From: Bryobacteraceae bacterium
Lineage (GTDB): Bacteria > Acidobacteriota > Terriglobia > Bryobacterales > Bryobacteraceae
DNA: 38,187 nucleotides
Assembly (NCBI GenBank): GCA_030041495.1
Contig: JASHNT010000079.1
Span: forward strand, 1-38,187
Direction of reading: 5' to 3'
Shown here in pieces: positions 7,858 to 15,339 of the stretch. The notes below the pieces were generated by a model. It was not told where the DNA came from and searched no databases. It worked only from the letters and a program-made list of their open reading frames with translations. The position numbers and the translations under genes were made by a program. How positions within the stretch are numbered: position 1 is the first letter of the stretch; every line of letters begins with the position of its first letter.

Positions 7858-9319
7858 GGGGTTGTTCGTCGTGCGAACGAAGTCCGATGCCGAGATAGAC
7901 CGCGCCACGCTCGGAGTGCATTTTGGAGAACCCCCGATCCGCGAGCTTCGTCCCGAAGGCGGTGGACGTCAACGGCGACCTTTCGCCGCCATCTGTCGCC
8001 CATTGCTTGTAATCGGAGTACAGCGCAGACGCGCTCGCCCGGCATCCCTCCCCGACAACGCAGCGCTCGTGGATGAACCGGCCAAGTTGGTCCATGTCCT
8101 CCCGCCATTGATCTTTTGCGGCCTCGACCTCCGCAGGTTTCGCAAGCCCCTCGGTATGCCAGATCCGCGCACCCTCAACCGCCCAGGCAAGAATGCCTTC
8201 GGCTTCGGCTAACAGCTTGCCGGGAAGCTCCTTGTCGATCTGCTCCTTGGGAATCGTCACCGTGAAGGGAATCGGGTGCAGTCGGTTGAACGTAGCTTTG
8301 TCGTCCACGTCGCGGATCGTAGGCCTGCGGTTTGTGTCCATCCACAGTTTGTGTGTTTCGACGAACTCGATCGGGTTCTCATACTTCCGCGTGGCCTTGA
8401 TCTTGCCCATCCCCTGCGTAATGCGCTTCAACTTGCCCTGAGCGAGCCGCTGACCCTCTTCGGTCTCGGAAGTCTGGACGAAGCGCGCGCCACGAAGGTC
8501 CGCGAGGTCGGCTTGGGTGTTATTCGACTCCTGCCTCACCATCAACGTATCCACCTGAAGCAAGACACTGTATTCCTCGACAAGATGACGGAACGTGCTG
8601 AGCATGGTGCTTTTGCCGTTGTCTCCGGTGCCGAACGGAATGAAGACGGCTTTCTCTATCGTCGTGCCCGTAAGCGAGTAACCCAGTGCCCGCCTAAGAT
8701 AAGCCACCAGGCGTCGCGAGCGGTCGCCATCAGCGTCCGTTGCATCCGGGCCTCCACCCAACACCTGCGCGAGGAACGTCAGCCATCGTGGGCACGTCGC
8801 CGACGGAGTGTGTCTGTACCGCACGAGTTTAGTAACGAGGTCCGAACGCCGGTGCTCGTGAATCTCGTCGGTGCGTAGATCCACGGTGCCGTTCAGGAAA
8901 TTCAGGGCGAACGGGTCCGTATCAAGTTCGGCCGGACGCGCGTAGATTTCGCATTCCGCCATCGACAGCATACTGCTGATCCGGCGGGCGTCGAGCGATG
9001 AACGCGCGAACTTTTCGGCTTTCTCGTTCGTACCCCCGTCAATGACCTGCTTCAGAAATTCGAGCATCGTCAGTTTCGCGAGCCGCCGCGCCTGGTCGGT
9101 ATCATCGACGGCCCACCGCATGCCGTCCCAGACCAGCCACTTTTTGAAGGCGTGGCAATACTTCAGGTCCTCGCCGTAAAGCGCAATTAGGCGCTCCGCG
9201 TTGCCGTGATCGTTGTAGAGATACGCCAGGAGATCAGGCACATTGCCGGCACGCTCTGGGTCTTGAAACCGCTGAACGAATGTATCGATGTCGGCTTCGT
9301 CGCGGATTTCATTCGTCAT
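7850..9319 (-). CDS. P4-type phage/plasmid primase-helicase (D5_N / DUF5906-like)
   Basis: A 489-aa SF3-type helicase of the D5/P4 family, which unwinds the element's origin and works with a primase. After an N-terminal region that ends CHAFKKWLVWDGMRWAVDD comes FALNFLNGTVDLRTDEI (typical of the D5 N-domain), then the Walker A FGTGDNGKST (residues 229-238), RFVQTSETEEGQRLAQGKLK (Walker B region) and KLWMDTNRRPTIRDVDDKAT (the sensor-like Asn/Arg region). I chose ATG 9319, which overlaps the stop of the short duplicate ORF (9318..9316); an upstream ATG at 9355 is unlikely. The first 63 residues are duplicated in that upstream ORF. It forms an operon with the toprim primase and sigma-like factor upstream. 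Confidence 0.9.
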   Translation of the reverse strand: MTNEIRDEADIDTFVQRFQDPERAGNVPDLLAYLYNDHGNAERLIALYGEDLKYCHAFKKWLVWDGMRWAVDDTDQARRLAKLTMLEFLKQVIDGGTNEKAEKFARSSLDARRISSMLSMAECEIYARPAELDTDPFALNFLNGTVDLRTDEIHEHRRSDLVTKLVRYRHTPSATCPRWLTFLAQVLGGGPDATDADGDRSRRLVAYLRRALGYSLTGTTIEKAVFIPFGTGDNGKSTMLSTFRHLVEEYSVLLQVDTLMVRQESNNTQADLADLRGARFVQTSETEEGQRLAQGKLKRITQGMGKIKATRKYENPIEFVETHKLWMDTNRRPTIRDVDDKATFNRLHPIPFTVTIPKEQIDKELPGKLLAEAEGILAWAVEGARIWHTEGLAKPAEVEAAKDQWREDMDQLGRFIHERCVVGEGCRASASALYSDYKQWATDGGERSPLTSTAFGTKLADRGFSKMHSERGAVYLGIGLRSHDEQPHG

Positions 9320-9534
9320 GCCGGCGTCGCCAGTCCTTTTTCGACCACCAGCCACTTTTTGAAGGCGTGGCAGAATTTCAAATCCTCGCCGTGTAGCGCG
9401 ATAAGCCGTTCGGCGTTGCCGTGGTCGTTATGGAGGAATGGCAGCAGATCCGGAACTCCGCTGGCCTGTGCCGGATCACGAAACCGATTGACAAACGCGT
9501 CTATGTCGTCCTCGGCGCGAATTTCGTTTGTCAT
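9131..9534. repeat. Diverged 215-bp tandem duplication across the primase/helicase junction
   Basis: On the minus strand, copy A (9534-9346) and copy B (9319-9131) encode 63 residues each, from MTNEIR to CHAFKKWLV; by hand count 49 of 63 residues are identical. The similarity extends upstream: the primase tail VERGLAATA before copy A matches VEKGLATPA before copy B, including the ATGA stop/start overlap. Start-to-start distance is 215 bp. Many differences lie at third codon positions, yet 20 or more bases are identical around the codons for HAFKKWLV. Confidence 0.9.
9316..9534 (-). CDS. Short ORF duplicating the N-terminus of the P4-type helicase
   Basis: A 72-aa frame from ATG 9534 (overlapping the primase stop by ATGA) to TGA 9318..9316 (overlapping the helicase start in the same way). 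Residues 1-63 are a diverged copy of helicase residues 1-63; the last nine (VEKGLATPA) copy the primase C-terminus. It therefore arose by tandem duplication of the junction rather than as an independent gene. It keeps an intact frame and translational coupling on both sides. If made, it is a stand-alone copy of the helicase N-terminal segment, perhaps a protein-interaction piece. It may equally be a non-functional by-product that survives only because it maintains coupling. Confidence 0.6.
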   Translation of the reverse strand: MTNEIRAEDDIDAFVNRFRDPAQASGVPDLLPFLHNDHGNAERLIALHGEDLKFCHAFKKWLVVEKGLATPA

Positions 9535-10259
9535 GCCGTCGCCGCCAGCCCTCTTTCGACAATTTCGATTAGCGCCAGGTCGGCATGCCCTTTTTCGAAC
9601 CACTCTGTTACGTCCTTGGCGTCTTCGAATTCGACGATCACGAGCCGTGTGCTGTGGCCGAGTAGAGCGCGGGCGATTCGCGCGACGCGTTCGCGCCCCG
9701 GGCGATCGTTGTCGGGGACCAGTATCACTTCCCGCCCGGCCAGCACTTCGGTGAACTCCGGAAGCCACGCCGCTTCCGCTCCGCCGGCGTTCGTTGTTGC
9801 TACGAAGCCCTGCGTGCGCAGGGTCTCTACATCCCTTTCACCTTCCACTACGAAGACGATGGGAGCTTCGATGACCTCTCGGAGACGATAAAGGACTTGC
9901 CGGGCGCTCTTCTTGTTGATCCAGCCGCCGTGGCCGTCGGGGCGTCGCTGAAAGAACCCCTTCGGCCGAGTTCGCACCACTTGGTACAAAATCTCCCCGG
10001 CTTCGTCGGTATAGTCGTAGGTAGCAACGATCTCCCGGCGGCGCGGCTGGGCCGAGCGCTTCTGCCATAACCCCACGGATTTCAGGGCTGCGATCACGTC
10101 GCGCTGCGCGCGGCCGGCGTGGCAGTGCAGCAGGACCTTGCCGTCCGTCTCTCGAATACTCAAACTGGGGTTTCGATCGTCGTGAGCGGGACATTTTGCC
10201 ATCCAGCAGGAGCCGGAGCGCCGGGCATTTAGCGCCGCCGCGATGGATTCGGCCGTCAT
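9531..10259 (-). CDS. Toprim-domain primase (CHC2-like zinc motif)
   Basis: A 242-aa bacterial-type primase fragment typical of mobile elements. Cys18, Cys23, His26 and Cys46 (CWMAKCPAHDDRNPSLSI and LLHCHAG) form a CHC2-like zinc ribbon for template recognition. The toprim catalytic domain follows: VFVVEGERDVETL (residues 135-147, with the invariant Glu) and ILVPDNDRPGRERV (179-192, the metal-binding Asp pair). It would make RNA primers at the element's origin together with the adjacent helicase. ATG 10259 overlaps the upstream stop (10258..10256) by ATGA. The longer frame to 10439 runs inside the sigma-like gene and is not used. Separate primase and helicase polypeptides, rather than a fused P4 alpha protein, are seen in this operon. 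Confidence 0.85.
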   Translation of the reverse strand: MTAESIAAALNARRSGSCWMAKCPAHDDRNPSLSIRETDGKVLLHCHAGRAQRDVIAALKSVGLWQKRSAQPRRREIVATYDYTDEAGEILYQVVRTRPKGFFQRRPDGHGGWINKKSARQVLYRLREVIEAPIVFVVEGERDVETLRTQGFVATTNAGGAEAAWLPEFTEVLAGREVILVPDNDRPGRERVARIARALLGHSTRLVIVEFEDAKDVTEWFEKGHADLALIEIVERGLAATA

Positions 10260-10777
10260 GGGCGTGTACCAATGCTGACGAAATAACTCGAAGTGATTCC
10301 GGCGGCCAGTAGCGCTTGGCGGATCTGGTGTTTCCTGCGGCTGATCATCTGCCGGGAGCAGCCGACGGCCTCCGCAGCCTCGATAGCGGAGAAGGTGGAC
10401 AACGCGACGGCAGTCTCGCGAACGACCTCGGGCAAACATGCCATGGCCCGCTCGAGGTCTACGCGAAACTCGTGAATGGATTCCGCTGACGGACCAGCAT
10501 CTGTCTTCGGGAGTTCCCGCACTTGACGGCCCCTGGCCAAGCGATACCGCAGGACCGACATCAGTTCCTTGTCCATCAATCGGGATGCGAAAGTTTGGAG
10601 CGAGGCCTTGTGACCGTCAAACTTTGGCCAGCGAGCGAGAAAGGCCACAACGAGGTGGCTTGCGATGTCCTCGCTTTCATCAATCGCAAAACCGTAGCGA
10701 CGCACAAATGCGCTAGCCTTTCGGGAGGCGAGATTCCGAACGGTCGGGAGCATCCGATCGAGAGAGGGCTCACACAT
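10256..10777 (-). CDS. Sigma-70-like (ECF-type) factor in mobile-element operon
   Basis: A 173-aa protein that looks like a small sigma factor. The region SEDIASHLVVAFLARWPKFD, ASLQTFASRLMDKELMSVLR resembles sigma region 2, with the SxxTFxxRLmdrEL pattern. A linker follows, then LPEVVRETAVALSTFSAIEA, AEAVGCSRQMISRRKHQIRQ resembles a region 4 helix-turn-helix. ATG 10777 is chosen because it overlaps the upstream stop (ATGTGTGA) and has AAGG upstream; an ATG at 10816 is also in frame. It sits between an unknown protein and the primase with overlapping codons on both sides, so all are co-translated. It could direct RNA polymerase to element promoters, or be a non-sigma DNA-binding protein of similar fold. 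The assignment rests on pattern only. Confidence 0.65.
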   Translation of the reverse strand: MCEPSLDRMLPTVRNLASRKASAFVRRYGFAIDESEDIASHLVVAFLARWPKFDGHKASLQTFASRLMDKELMSVLRYRLARGRQVRELPKTDAGPSAESIHEFRVDLERAMACLPEVVRETAVALSTFSAIEAAEAVGCSRQMISRRKHQIRQALLAAGITSSYFVSIGTRP

Positions 10778-11123
10778 GGTGGCGCCCTTGGTCCTGGGGT
10801 GCGCCGGCGAGTGCAACCTCCATGGCGAACGGCAAGCCGTGCCGGATTTCTAGCGTGCGGATTTCGCCCGCTTCAATTTCCCGTACATAGGCAAAGAATT
10901 CGGCAAGCTGCTGCCGAAGTTCGGAGCCGCCGCCGGACGTTTTGCCCGGTGCGGCCGGGGATCCGAATTTAACGTGTCGCACCATGATGGGCGGGGGACT
11001 GAGGACTAACTCCCCACTGCGGATCTGGAGGCGCTCGAAAAGCCCGAAGCCAAGGTTCTGGATGGTCGCCAGGAACTCGACCTCGGACTGCAGCAGATCT
11101 TGGAGCGTGGTTGGGGCGTTCAT
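10770..11123 (-). CDS. Element-encoded protein of unknown function
   Basis: A 117-aa protein starting MNAPTTLQDLLQSEVEFLAT. It continues IQNLGFGLFERLQIRSGELV, LSPPPIMVRHVKFGSPA, a Gly/Ser linker, and a helical ELRQQLAEFFAYVREIEAGE. GAGGTGG lies seven bases before ATG 11123, and the ATG overlaps the stop of the small gene upstream by ATGA. There are no zinc, membrane or nucleotide-binding motifs. Placement between a small leader protein and the sigma-like factor suggests a role in element replication or its control. No family is recognised. Confidence 0.7.
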   Translation of the reverse strand: MNAPTTLQDLLQSEVEFLATIQNLGFGLFERLQIRSGELVLSPPPIMVRHVKFGSPAAPGKTSGGGSELRQQLAEFFAYVREIEAGEIRTLEIRHGLPFAMEVALAGAPQDQGRHHV

Positions 11124-11305
11124 TGTGCCACCTCGGCTCCGTGCCCCATCTGGCGGGTTTGGAGCCATTCCTTGACCTCCGGCCGCTGAGGCCATTTGGC
11201 CTTGAGGGTTGAGTCTGTCTCTCGTGTGGTCGAAACGCTGGTTCCTGGCATGTGCGTAGAAGTATTATGCGGCAGAAATCGGAAACTTCTTTTTGTGGCA
11301 CGCAT
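11120..11305 (-). CDS. Small first gene of the primase operon, possibly DNA-binding
   Basis: A 61-aa basic protein: MRATKRSFRFLPHNTSTHMP, GTSVSTTRETDSTLKAKWPQ, RPEVKEWLQTRQMGHGAEVA. Its stop overlaps the next start by ATGA, which supports translation. The start is uncertain: ATG 11305 directly abuts a dyad and has no ribosome site, while ATG 11251 gives 43 aa, also without a clear site. It is the promoter-proximal gene of the operon that runs to 7850. Function is unknown; its charge and position would suit a small regulator. Confidence 0.45.
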   Translation of the reverse strand: MRATKRSFRFLPHNTSTHMPGTSVSTTRETDSTLKAKWPQRPEVKEWLQTRQMGHGAEVAQ

Positions 11306-11306
11306 T

Positions 11307-11337
11307 GATATAACACCAAGTAATTAGTTGTTATATC
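11307..11337. promoter_or_regulatory. Operator-like inverted repeat in the divergent intergenic region
   Basis: Perfect 9-bp arms GATATAACA (11307-11315) and TGTTATATC (11329-11337) are separated by 13 AT-rich bases. The dyad lies between the minus-strand primase operon and the plus-strand gene at 11412, where a repressor could act on both. The AT-rich arms stand out in GC-rich surroundings. Confidence 0.6.
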
Positions 11338-11411
11338 CGATGGAGCTAAGTACTTCTGGTATAGGGAGAATACGGTGATTGGACGATCTCGCCCGTGTAG
11401 ATTGATTCGCT

Positions 11412-12068
11412 ATGGAGCACCTAGAATTCGTAGCCGCCGAGACGATTTTAAGGATTTTGAACCGGGTTCGGAGCGAGAAGACCTTCGAACGTCTGGTGCG
11501 CAAATCTAGATACTCAAACGAGAGCGTCAAGCCTGAGGAGCGGCAGTTTCTCTTCAACGAGAGCCTTCGCCGATTTCTGGCAGGACACATTGATGGGTGG
11601 CTGCACACCGGTTACCACGGTGATGGCAGCGAGACTCCATACCAACGAAGCCTTGCCAAGACGGAGAAGACTCGTCGAGCAGTGGAGTCGTACCTCGAAA
11701 GCCATCCATTTCAAGTGGTGGCCCGCCTGGATGACGGAATTAACCTATCGATTACGCCACCGCCTGAGCCCTCAAAATCGGCGGCAGTAGGAACTTCGTG
11801 GGCGCGGATCGAGGCTCAGTCGAAAGAGAGAGCTGACTTCCTGTTTGTCGCAATGCTTGCTAGCGGGTGGAAACACGGACTCTACAAATGTCGGTTGTGC
11901 AAACGTTACCAGGTTCTGAAGAAACCACGACGGCGATACAAGTACAAGATGTTTTGCCGACCGCACCATCAAGCGTGGAGTGCAAGGGGTCTAACCAAGC
12001 GAAGGCGACAGACCGCTAAGGACGCCCTCCGACTTCGGACCGCTGTGCCGGCTGCAGATACTCCTTGA
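11412..12068 (+). CDS. Zinc-ribbon protein, CGNR-like; possible element regulator
   Basis: A 218-aa protein. The N-terminal two thirds is helical (FVAAETILRILNRVRSEKTF and RQFLFNESLRRFLAGHIDGW) without a known motif. The C-terminus has a Cys-rich site, LYKCRLCKRYQVLKKPRRRY followed by KMFCRPHHQAWSARG, giving a CxxC plus CxxHH pattern that resembles the CGNR/ABATE zinc finger, and then a basic tail. It is transcribed divergently from the primase operon across an operator-like dyad, so a DNA-binding regulator of that region is plausible. No ribosome site is evident. The family assignment is tentative. Confidence 0.6.
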   Translation: MEHLEFVAAETILRILNRVRSEKTFERLVRKSRYSNESVKPEERQFLFNESLRRFLAGHIDGWLHTGYHGDGSETPYQRSLAKTEKTRRAVESYLESHPFQVVARLDDGINLSITPPPEPSKSAAVGTSWARIEAQSKERADFLFVAMLASGWKHGLYKCRLCKRYQVLKKPRRRYKYKMFCRPHHQAWSARGLTKRRRQTAKDALRLRTAVPAADTP

Positions 12069-12136
12069 GTTAGCTGCCGTACAATCGGGATCACACTCAA
12101 ACGGGCGGCAGTAAAACAGCCTTCAGCGCCGCGCCC

Positions 12137-12373
12137 GTGGTCTCGGCTCACACTCGTCGGAAACTCCGACGCGGGAGGAGTGTCTTAGGAAAAGCGGAGA
12201 ACCACATTGCAGCGGTTGCTCTTCATATGCTGCATTACAATTTCGTCCGCATTCATCAAACGCTGAAGGTTACGCCCGCCATGGCGGCTGGCATCACGGA
12301 CCGTCTGGAGGAAGTATCCGATATTGTCGCGCTCCTCGAAGCTGAGGAGCGGAGGTCAGGAAGAGCAGCGTAG
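12137..12373 (+). mobile_element. C-terminal remnant of an IS1-like transposase
   Basis: From about 12184 the frame reads LGKAENHIAAVALHMLHYNF, VRIHQTLKVTPAMAAGITDR, LEEVSDIVALLEAEE. This is the characteristic tail of transposases annotated as IS1 family in soil bacteria (HYNFxRIHxTLxxTPAMAAG). The catalytic DDE region is missing and the preceding codons are unrelated, so only about 60 residues of the element survive. No terminal inverted repeat was seen. Confidence 0.75.
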
Positions 12374-12382
12374 AATATCCCC

Positions 12383-12646
12383 ATGAAGGCTCTGGTCTGT
12401 CGGCATTGCGGCGAGTCGTTCATTCCTGGTCCAGGTAAGCCTGGATTTATCGATGAATGTCCCATGTGCTTAAATGCACGCACGCTCTTCAAGGCTCAGC
12501 GAGCCGTCGTGATGAGCCCAAGCGTGCGCCGCAAATGGCTGAGGCGATTTACCAAGGGGTACGAGGGTATGGGCCTAGCGGAAGATAAAGCGGAAAGGGC
12601 GGCTCAACGCCTACTCGATCAAGCTGAAAAGGATTTTCAAACTTGA
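12383..12646 (+). CDS. Small zinc-ribbon protein, unknown function
   Basis: An 87-aa protein with MKALVCRHCGESFIPGPGKP and GFIDECPMCLNARTL at the N-terminus: two CxxC pairs (CRHC and CPMC) forming a probable zinc ribbon. A basic helical half follows (MSPSVRRKWLRRFTKGYEGM, AERAAQRLLDQAEKDFQT). It starts ten bases after the transposase remnant ends and may have been carried with it. No clear ribosome site. Function unknown; nucleic-acid binding is possible. Confidence 0.6.
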   Translation: MKALVCRHCGESFIPGPGKPGFIDECPMCLNARTLFKAQRAVVMSPSVRRKWLRRFTKGYEGMGLAEDKAERAAQRLLDQAEKDFQT

Positions 12647-12671
12647 CCACTACCCGAACATCGGTGCTATT

Positions 12672-13124
12672 CTAACGGCTTTTTAGCTCGGTCCATGCAG
12701 AGCGCTGCTGCTGCCAACTGGGATAGGCAACAAGATGCCGAAGATGCCGCTCAGTTACTATTGCCTTGCCACCTTCAATTGACTCCTGCCTCAGGATTTC
12801 CTCCTGGATTTCCGGTGCGAGCAGAAGTAGGTTCATGATCTGCGTCAATCGGGCCCGTGTCACGTAACCCAAGCGCGCTAGATCGGCGTAGTCACGGACT
12901 TCGCCGCGGTCCACCATATCCTGGAACTTGATGGCCAGCGCCATCAAACGCGCGATCCGAGGGATTCGCGGCGGCGTGCGGGGAACGGCTGCATTGGTTG
13001 CGTGATCTGCGGCGGCCGCGTTCGCCTTTTTTCGGCGCGGGCGCACCGCGAGTGCGACCTCCACTTGTACCGACGTGTCCTCGGGACTAGGAGAGACGGC
13101 GGTTACTGGATTGTTCCTTGGCAT
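12672..13124 (-). CDS. Recombinase-associated HTH protein
   Basis: A 150-aa protein with a variable basic first half and a helix-turn-helix core: IARLMALAIKFQDMVDRGEV, RDYADLARLGYVTRARLTQI, MNLLLLAPEIQEEILRQESI. The phrase YADLARLGYVTRARLTQIMNLL resembles proteins found directly downstream of large serine recombinases in many bacteria, and its turn also recalls ParB/Noc-type HTH. It overlaps the recombinase stop by 22 bases in the same direction and is surely co-translated. It may assist recombination, for example as a directionality factor, or regulate the module; neither is shown by the sequence. Confidence 0.75.
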   Translation of the reverse strand: MPRNNPVTAVSPSPEDTSVQVEVALAVRPRRKKANAAAADHATNAAVPRTPPRIPRIARLMALAIKFQDMVDRGEVRDYADLARLGYVTRARLTQIMNLLLLAPEIQEEILRQESIEGGKAIVTERHLRHLVAYPSWQQQRSAWTELKSR

Positions 13125-14674
13125 AGTTCCTTAGCCCCGGCGCTGCGGAAATTGACTGTAGCCTTCCCGGATCGGCCGTCGTACCCAACCTTGGCCACGA
13201 GCAGGTGAATCATCTGCTCTTGTTCCTGGGTGCTCAGCGATGACCAGATTGGGTCGAATTCGGCGAGGGTGCGGTGGAGGTCGTCGGCGTTGATACGTTC
13301 CCCATCAAACAGGTTCCGTTCCGCGGTGAGTTCAGCCAGCCGCCGCTCGGTAGCTTCGATCTCCTTTTGAATGCTGGTCATTCGATCGAATCTCGCGCCC
13401 GAGTCAACCGTCGTATCGGCGGCTTCTCCAGCCAGGGCGCGGTTTAATTGCCGAAGATTACGGCGTTCCGCGGCCACCTGATCGTTCAGTTCCTCGCGCC
13501 GGCGCGAGTGATGTTCCAACGCTTTGACTGCGACCGCCTCGGCTAGCTTCGGGTCCGTCCCAATCCGGCGAATGCCATCCAGGACCGCAGACTCGATCGC
13601 CTGTGCTGAGACGGATTTGGTTTGGCAGTTCTGCCATCCCTTCTGCTGGGCGTTGTAACAGACGTAATAGCGGTATCGTTTCGATTTCCGCATGGTGTAG
13701 GTGTGTACCATCGGGGCGCCGCATGGCACACAGAGGAGGAGTCCTCGCAGGAGCGCCCCCAGCTTGTTCCTGACGGTGGCGCCCTTGTCGCTTCCGTTCC
13801 GTCGGAGCGTTTCGTGGACCCGCTCCCAGGTACGTTGATCGATGATCCGTTCGTGCTCGCCCGGGTACAAGCTACCTTTGTGCTCAACCATTCCGGTGTA
13901 AAGAGCGTTGGTTAGGATGCCGTGGAGGGTGCCCTTCGACATTCGCTGGCCTCCCCGGACCTTGCCATCCTCCGTGGTCCAGCGTTTCGTGAGCAGGCCT
14001 CGCCGCTCAGTTTCCTGGAGGACCGGCGACAAAGAGCCCAGCTCGAGGTAAAGCGCGAAGATGGTGCGGACCTGGCCTGCCTCCTCCGGGTTGATGACGA
14101 GCTTGCCGCCCTTTGGATCGATGTCGTATCCGAGGACAGGATGGCCGCCAATCCATTTGCCCTTGCGCCGCGCCGCCGACATTTTGTCGCGTGTGCGTTC
14201 GGAGATGATCTCGCGCTCGAATTGCGCGAAGGACAGGAGGATATTCAGCGTCAGGCGACCGATCGACGTCGTCGTGTTGAATTGCTGCGTGACCGAGACG
14301 AAGCTGACGCCGTTTCGATCGAAGGCCTCGATGATGCGCGCAAAATCCATCAAAGAACGGCTAAGCCGGTCCACCTTATAGACCACCACGCAGTCAACCG
14401 AGCCGGACTCGACTGCGACGAGCAGGCGCCTCAGTGCGGGCCGGTCCATATTTCCACCCGTGTATCCCCCATCATCGAAGTGGTCGGCAACTACCTGCCA
14501 ACCCTCATTCTTCTGGCTGACGATGAAGGCTTCGGCGGCTTCTCGTTGTGCATCGAGGGAATTGAATTCCTGTTGGAGTCCTTCCTCTGTCGATTTGCGG
14601 GTGTAAACCGCGCAACGAACGATCGTCGGATCCGGCCGCCTCGCTGGCACCGTTGCGAGATTACTTCTTGCCAT
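13103..14674 (-). CDS. Large serine recombinase (site-specific integrase)
   Basis: A 523-aa recombinase. The N-terminal resolvase domain contains the nucleophile in CAVYTRKSTEEG (Ser28), with VDCVVVYKVDRLSRSLMDFA and SFAQFEREIISERTRDKM. The Recombinase domain spans about 165-290 (GHPVLGYDIDPKGGKLVINP, LTNALYTGMVEHKG). A zinc-ribbon domain follows with CVPCG, YYVCYN and QNC, then a coiled coil (ELNDQVAAERRNLRQLNRAL to about residue 460). All catalytic landmarks are intact, so it should be able to integrate or excise DNA. The start overlaps the upstream DUF2924 gene by 14 bases. Its attachment sites are not identified. Confidence 0.95.
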   Translation of the reverse strand: MARSNLATVPARRPDPTIVRCAVYTRKSTEEGLQQEFNSLDAQREAAEAFIVSQKNEGWQVVADHFDDGGYTGGNMDRPALRRLLVAVESGSVDCVVVYKVDRLSRSLMDFARIIEAFDRNGVSFVSVTQQFNTTTSIGRLTLNILLSFAQFEREIISERTRDKMSAARRKGKWIGGHPVLGYDIDPKGGKLVINPEEAGQVRTIFALYLELGSLSPVLQETERRGLLTKRWTTEDGKVRGGQRMSKGTLHGILTNALYTGMVEHKGSLYPGEHERIIDQRTWERVHETLRRNGSDKGATVRNKLGALLRGLLLCVPCGAPMVHTYTMRKSKRYRYYVCYNAQQKGWQNCQTKSVSAQAIESAVLDGIRRIGTDPKLAEAVAVKALEHHSRRREELNDQVAAERRNLRQLNRALAGEAADTTVDSGARFDRMTSIQKEIEATERRLAELTAERNLFDGERINADDLHRTLAEFDPIWSSLSTQEQEQMIHLLVAKVGYDGRSGKATVNFRSAGAKELCQGTIQ

Positions 14675-15197
14675 TGGCCGGTTCCTCCGTGGACGTTAAC
14701 GAGAAGAAGAGAAAGCCATTCCACTTCGTTCCAGTCACCTCTCGAGCGATGGCGCTGAGAGAGCGGTATCGGCTGCCGCCAAACTCAAACCCACTCACCA
14801 GGATCTTGACGATGATCCTGCGGCCCTTATATTCACGTTCCAGGTAGCTCCCCGGCGGCGGGAGGCGTGGATCAAGGGCGCCGGCCACATTTCGACTTAC
14901 GCTTAGCGACCGGTCCAGTGTGACGTCAGAACCAAACCTCGGCTTGGGTGCCCGTATCCGAAGATCGGCGTCGTTCGCGATCTCCATGGCGCGCCGGTGT
15001 GCTCGTTCGGAGAGGCCGCCCTCGGCCAGCGCCTGGATGCGCCAGGCGATCCTCCGAAACAGGAATTGCTTGTGGTTCGAGCGAGACTCCTCGCCGAAGA
15101 CTTCCTGATACTTCTGCCGGAGCTGGCCGACTGTCATCGCGCGCAGCTCGTCAATCTGTTTCCGCAACGTGGTTTCCACGGCGTTCTCCATTCTCAT
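14661..15197 (-). CDS. DUF2924 family protein, recombinase partner
   Basis: A 178-aa protein. The N-terminus is a helical region (TLRKQIDELRAMTVGQLRQK, YQEVFGEESRSNHKQFLFRR). The C-terminus has the signature of DUF2924: LPPPGSYLEREYKGRRIIVK, FGGSRYRSLSAIAREVTGTK, WNGFLFFSL. This family is typically encoded just upstream of a large serine recombinase, as here, and its role is unknown. I chose ATG 15197, which has GAGG nine bases upstream; starts at 15218 and 15245 are in frame. Its end overlaps the recombinase start. Confidence 0.85.
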   Translation of the reverse strand: MRMENAVETTLRKQIDELRAMTVGQLRQKYQEVFGEESRSNHKQFLFRRIAWRIQALAEGGLSERAHRRAMEIANDADLRIRAPKPRFGSDVTLDRSLSVSRNVAGALDPRLPPPGSYLEREYKGRRIIVKILVSGFEFGGSRYRSLSAIAREVTGTKWNGFLFFSLTSTEEPANGKK

Positions 15198-15339
15198 GGC
15201 AGTTAACCTCGTGTCCATGACGGCTCGAAGTGGCGGAATTAGCAAGTTCGGTTTCTCGCCGGCGCTTATCGCGGAGCCGGAGGTATCCGGCGGCGAGGAT
15301 GCTGGCGATGGATTGAAAGTCCTCGGTTGGAATGCTCAA
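15151..15339 (-). CDS. Small first ORF of the serine recombinase module
   Basis: A 62-aa frame from TTG 15339: SIPTEDFQSIASILAAGYLR, LRDKRRRETELANSATSS, then a His/Glu-rich tail. The SILAAGYLRLRDKR helix resembles short proteins that often precede DUF2924/recombinase pairs. It overlaps the DUF2924 start. No strong ribosome site is visible. Role unknown. Confidence 0.45.
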   Translation of the reverse strand: MSIPTEDFQSIASILAAGYLRLRDKRRRETELANSATSSRHGHEVNCHENGERRGNHVAETD

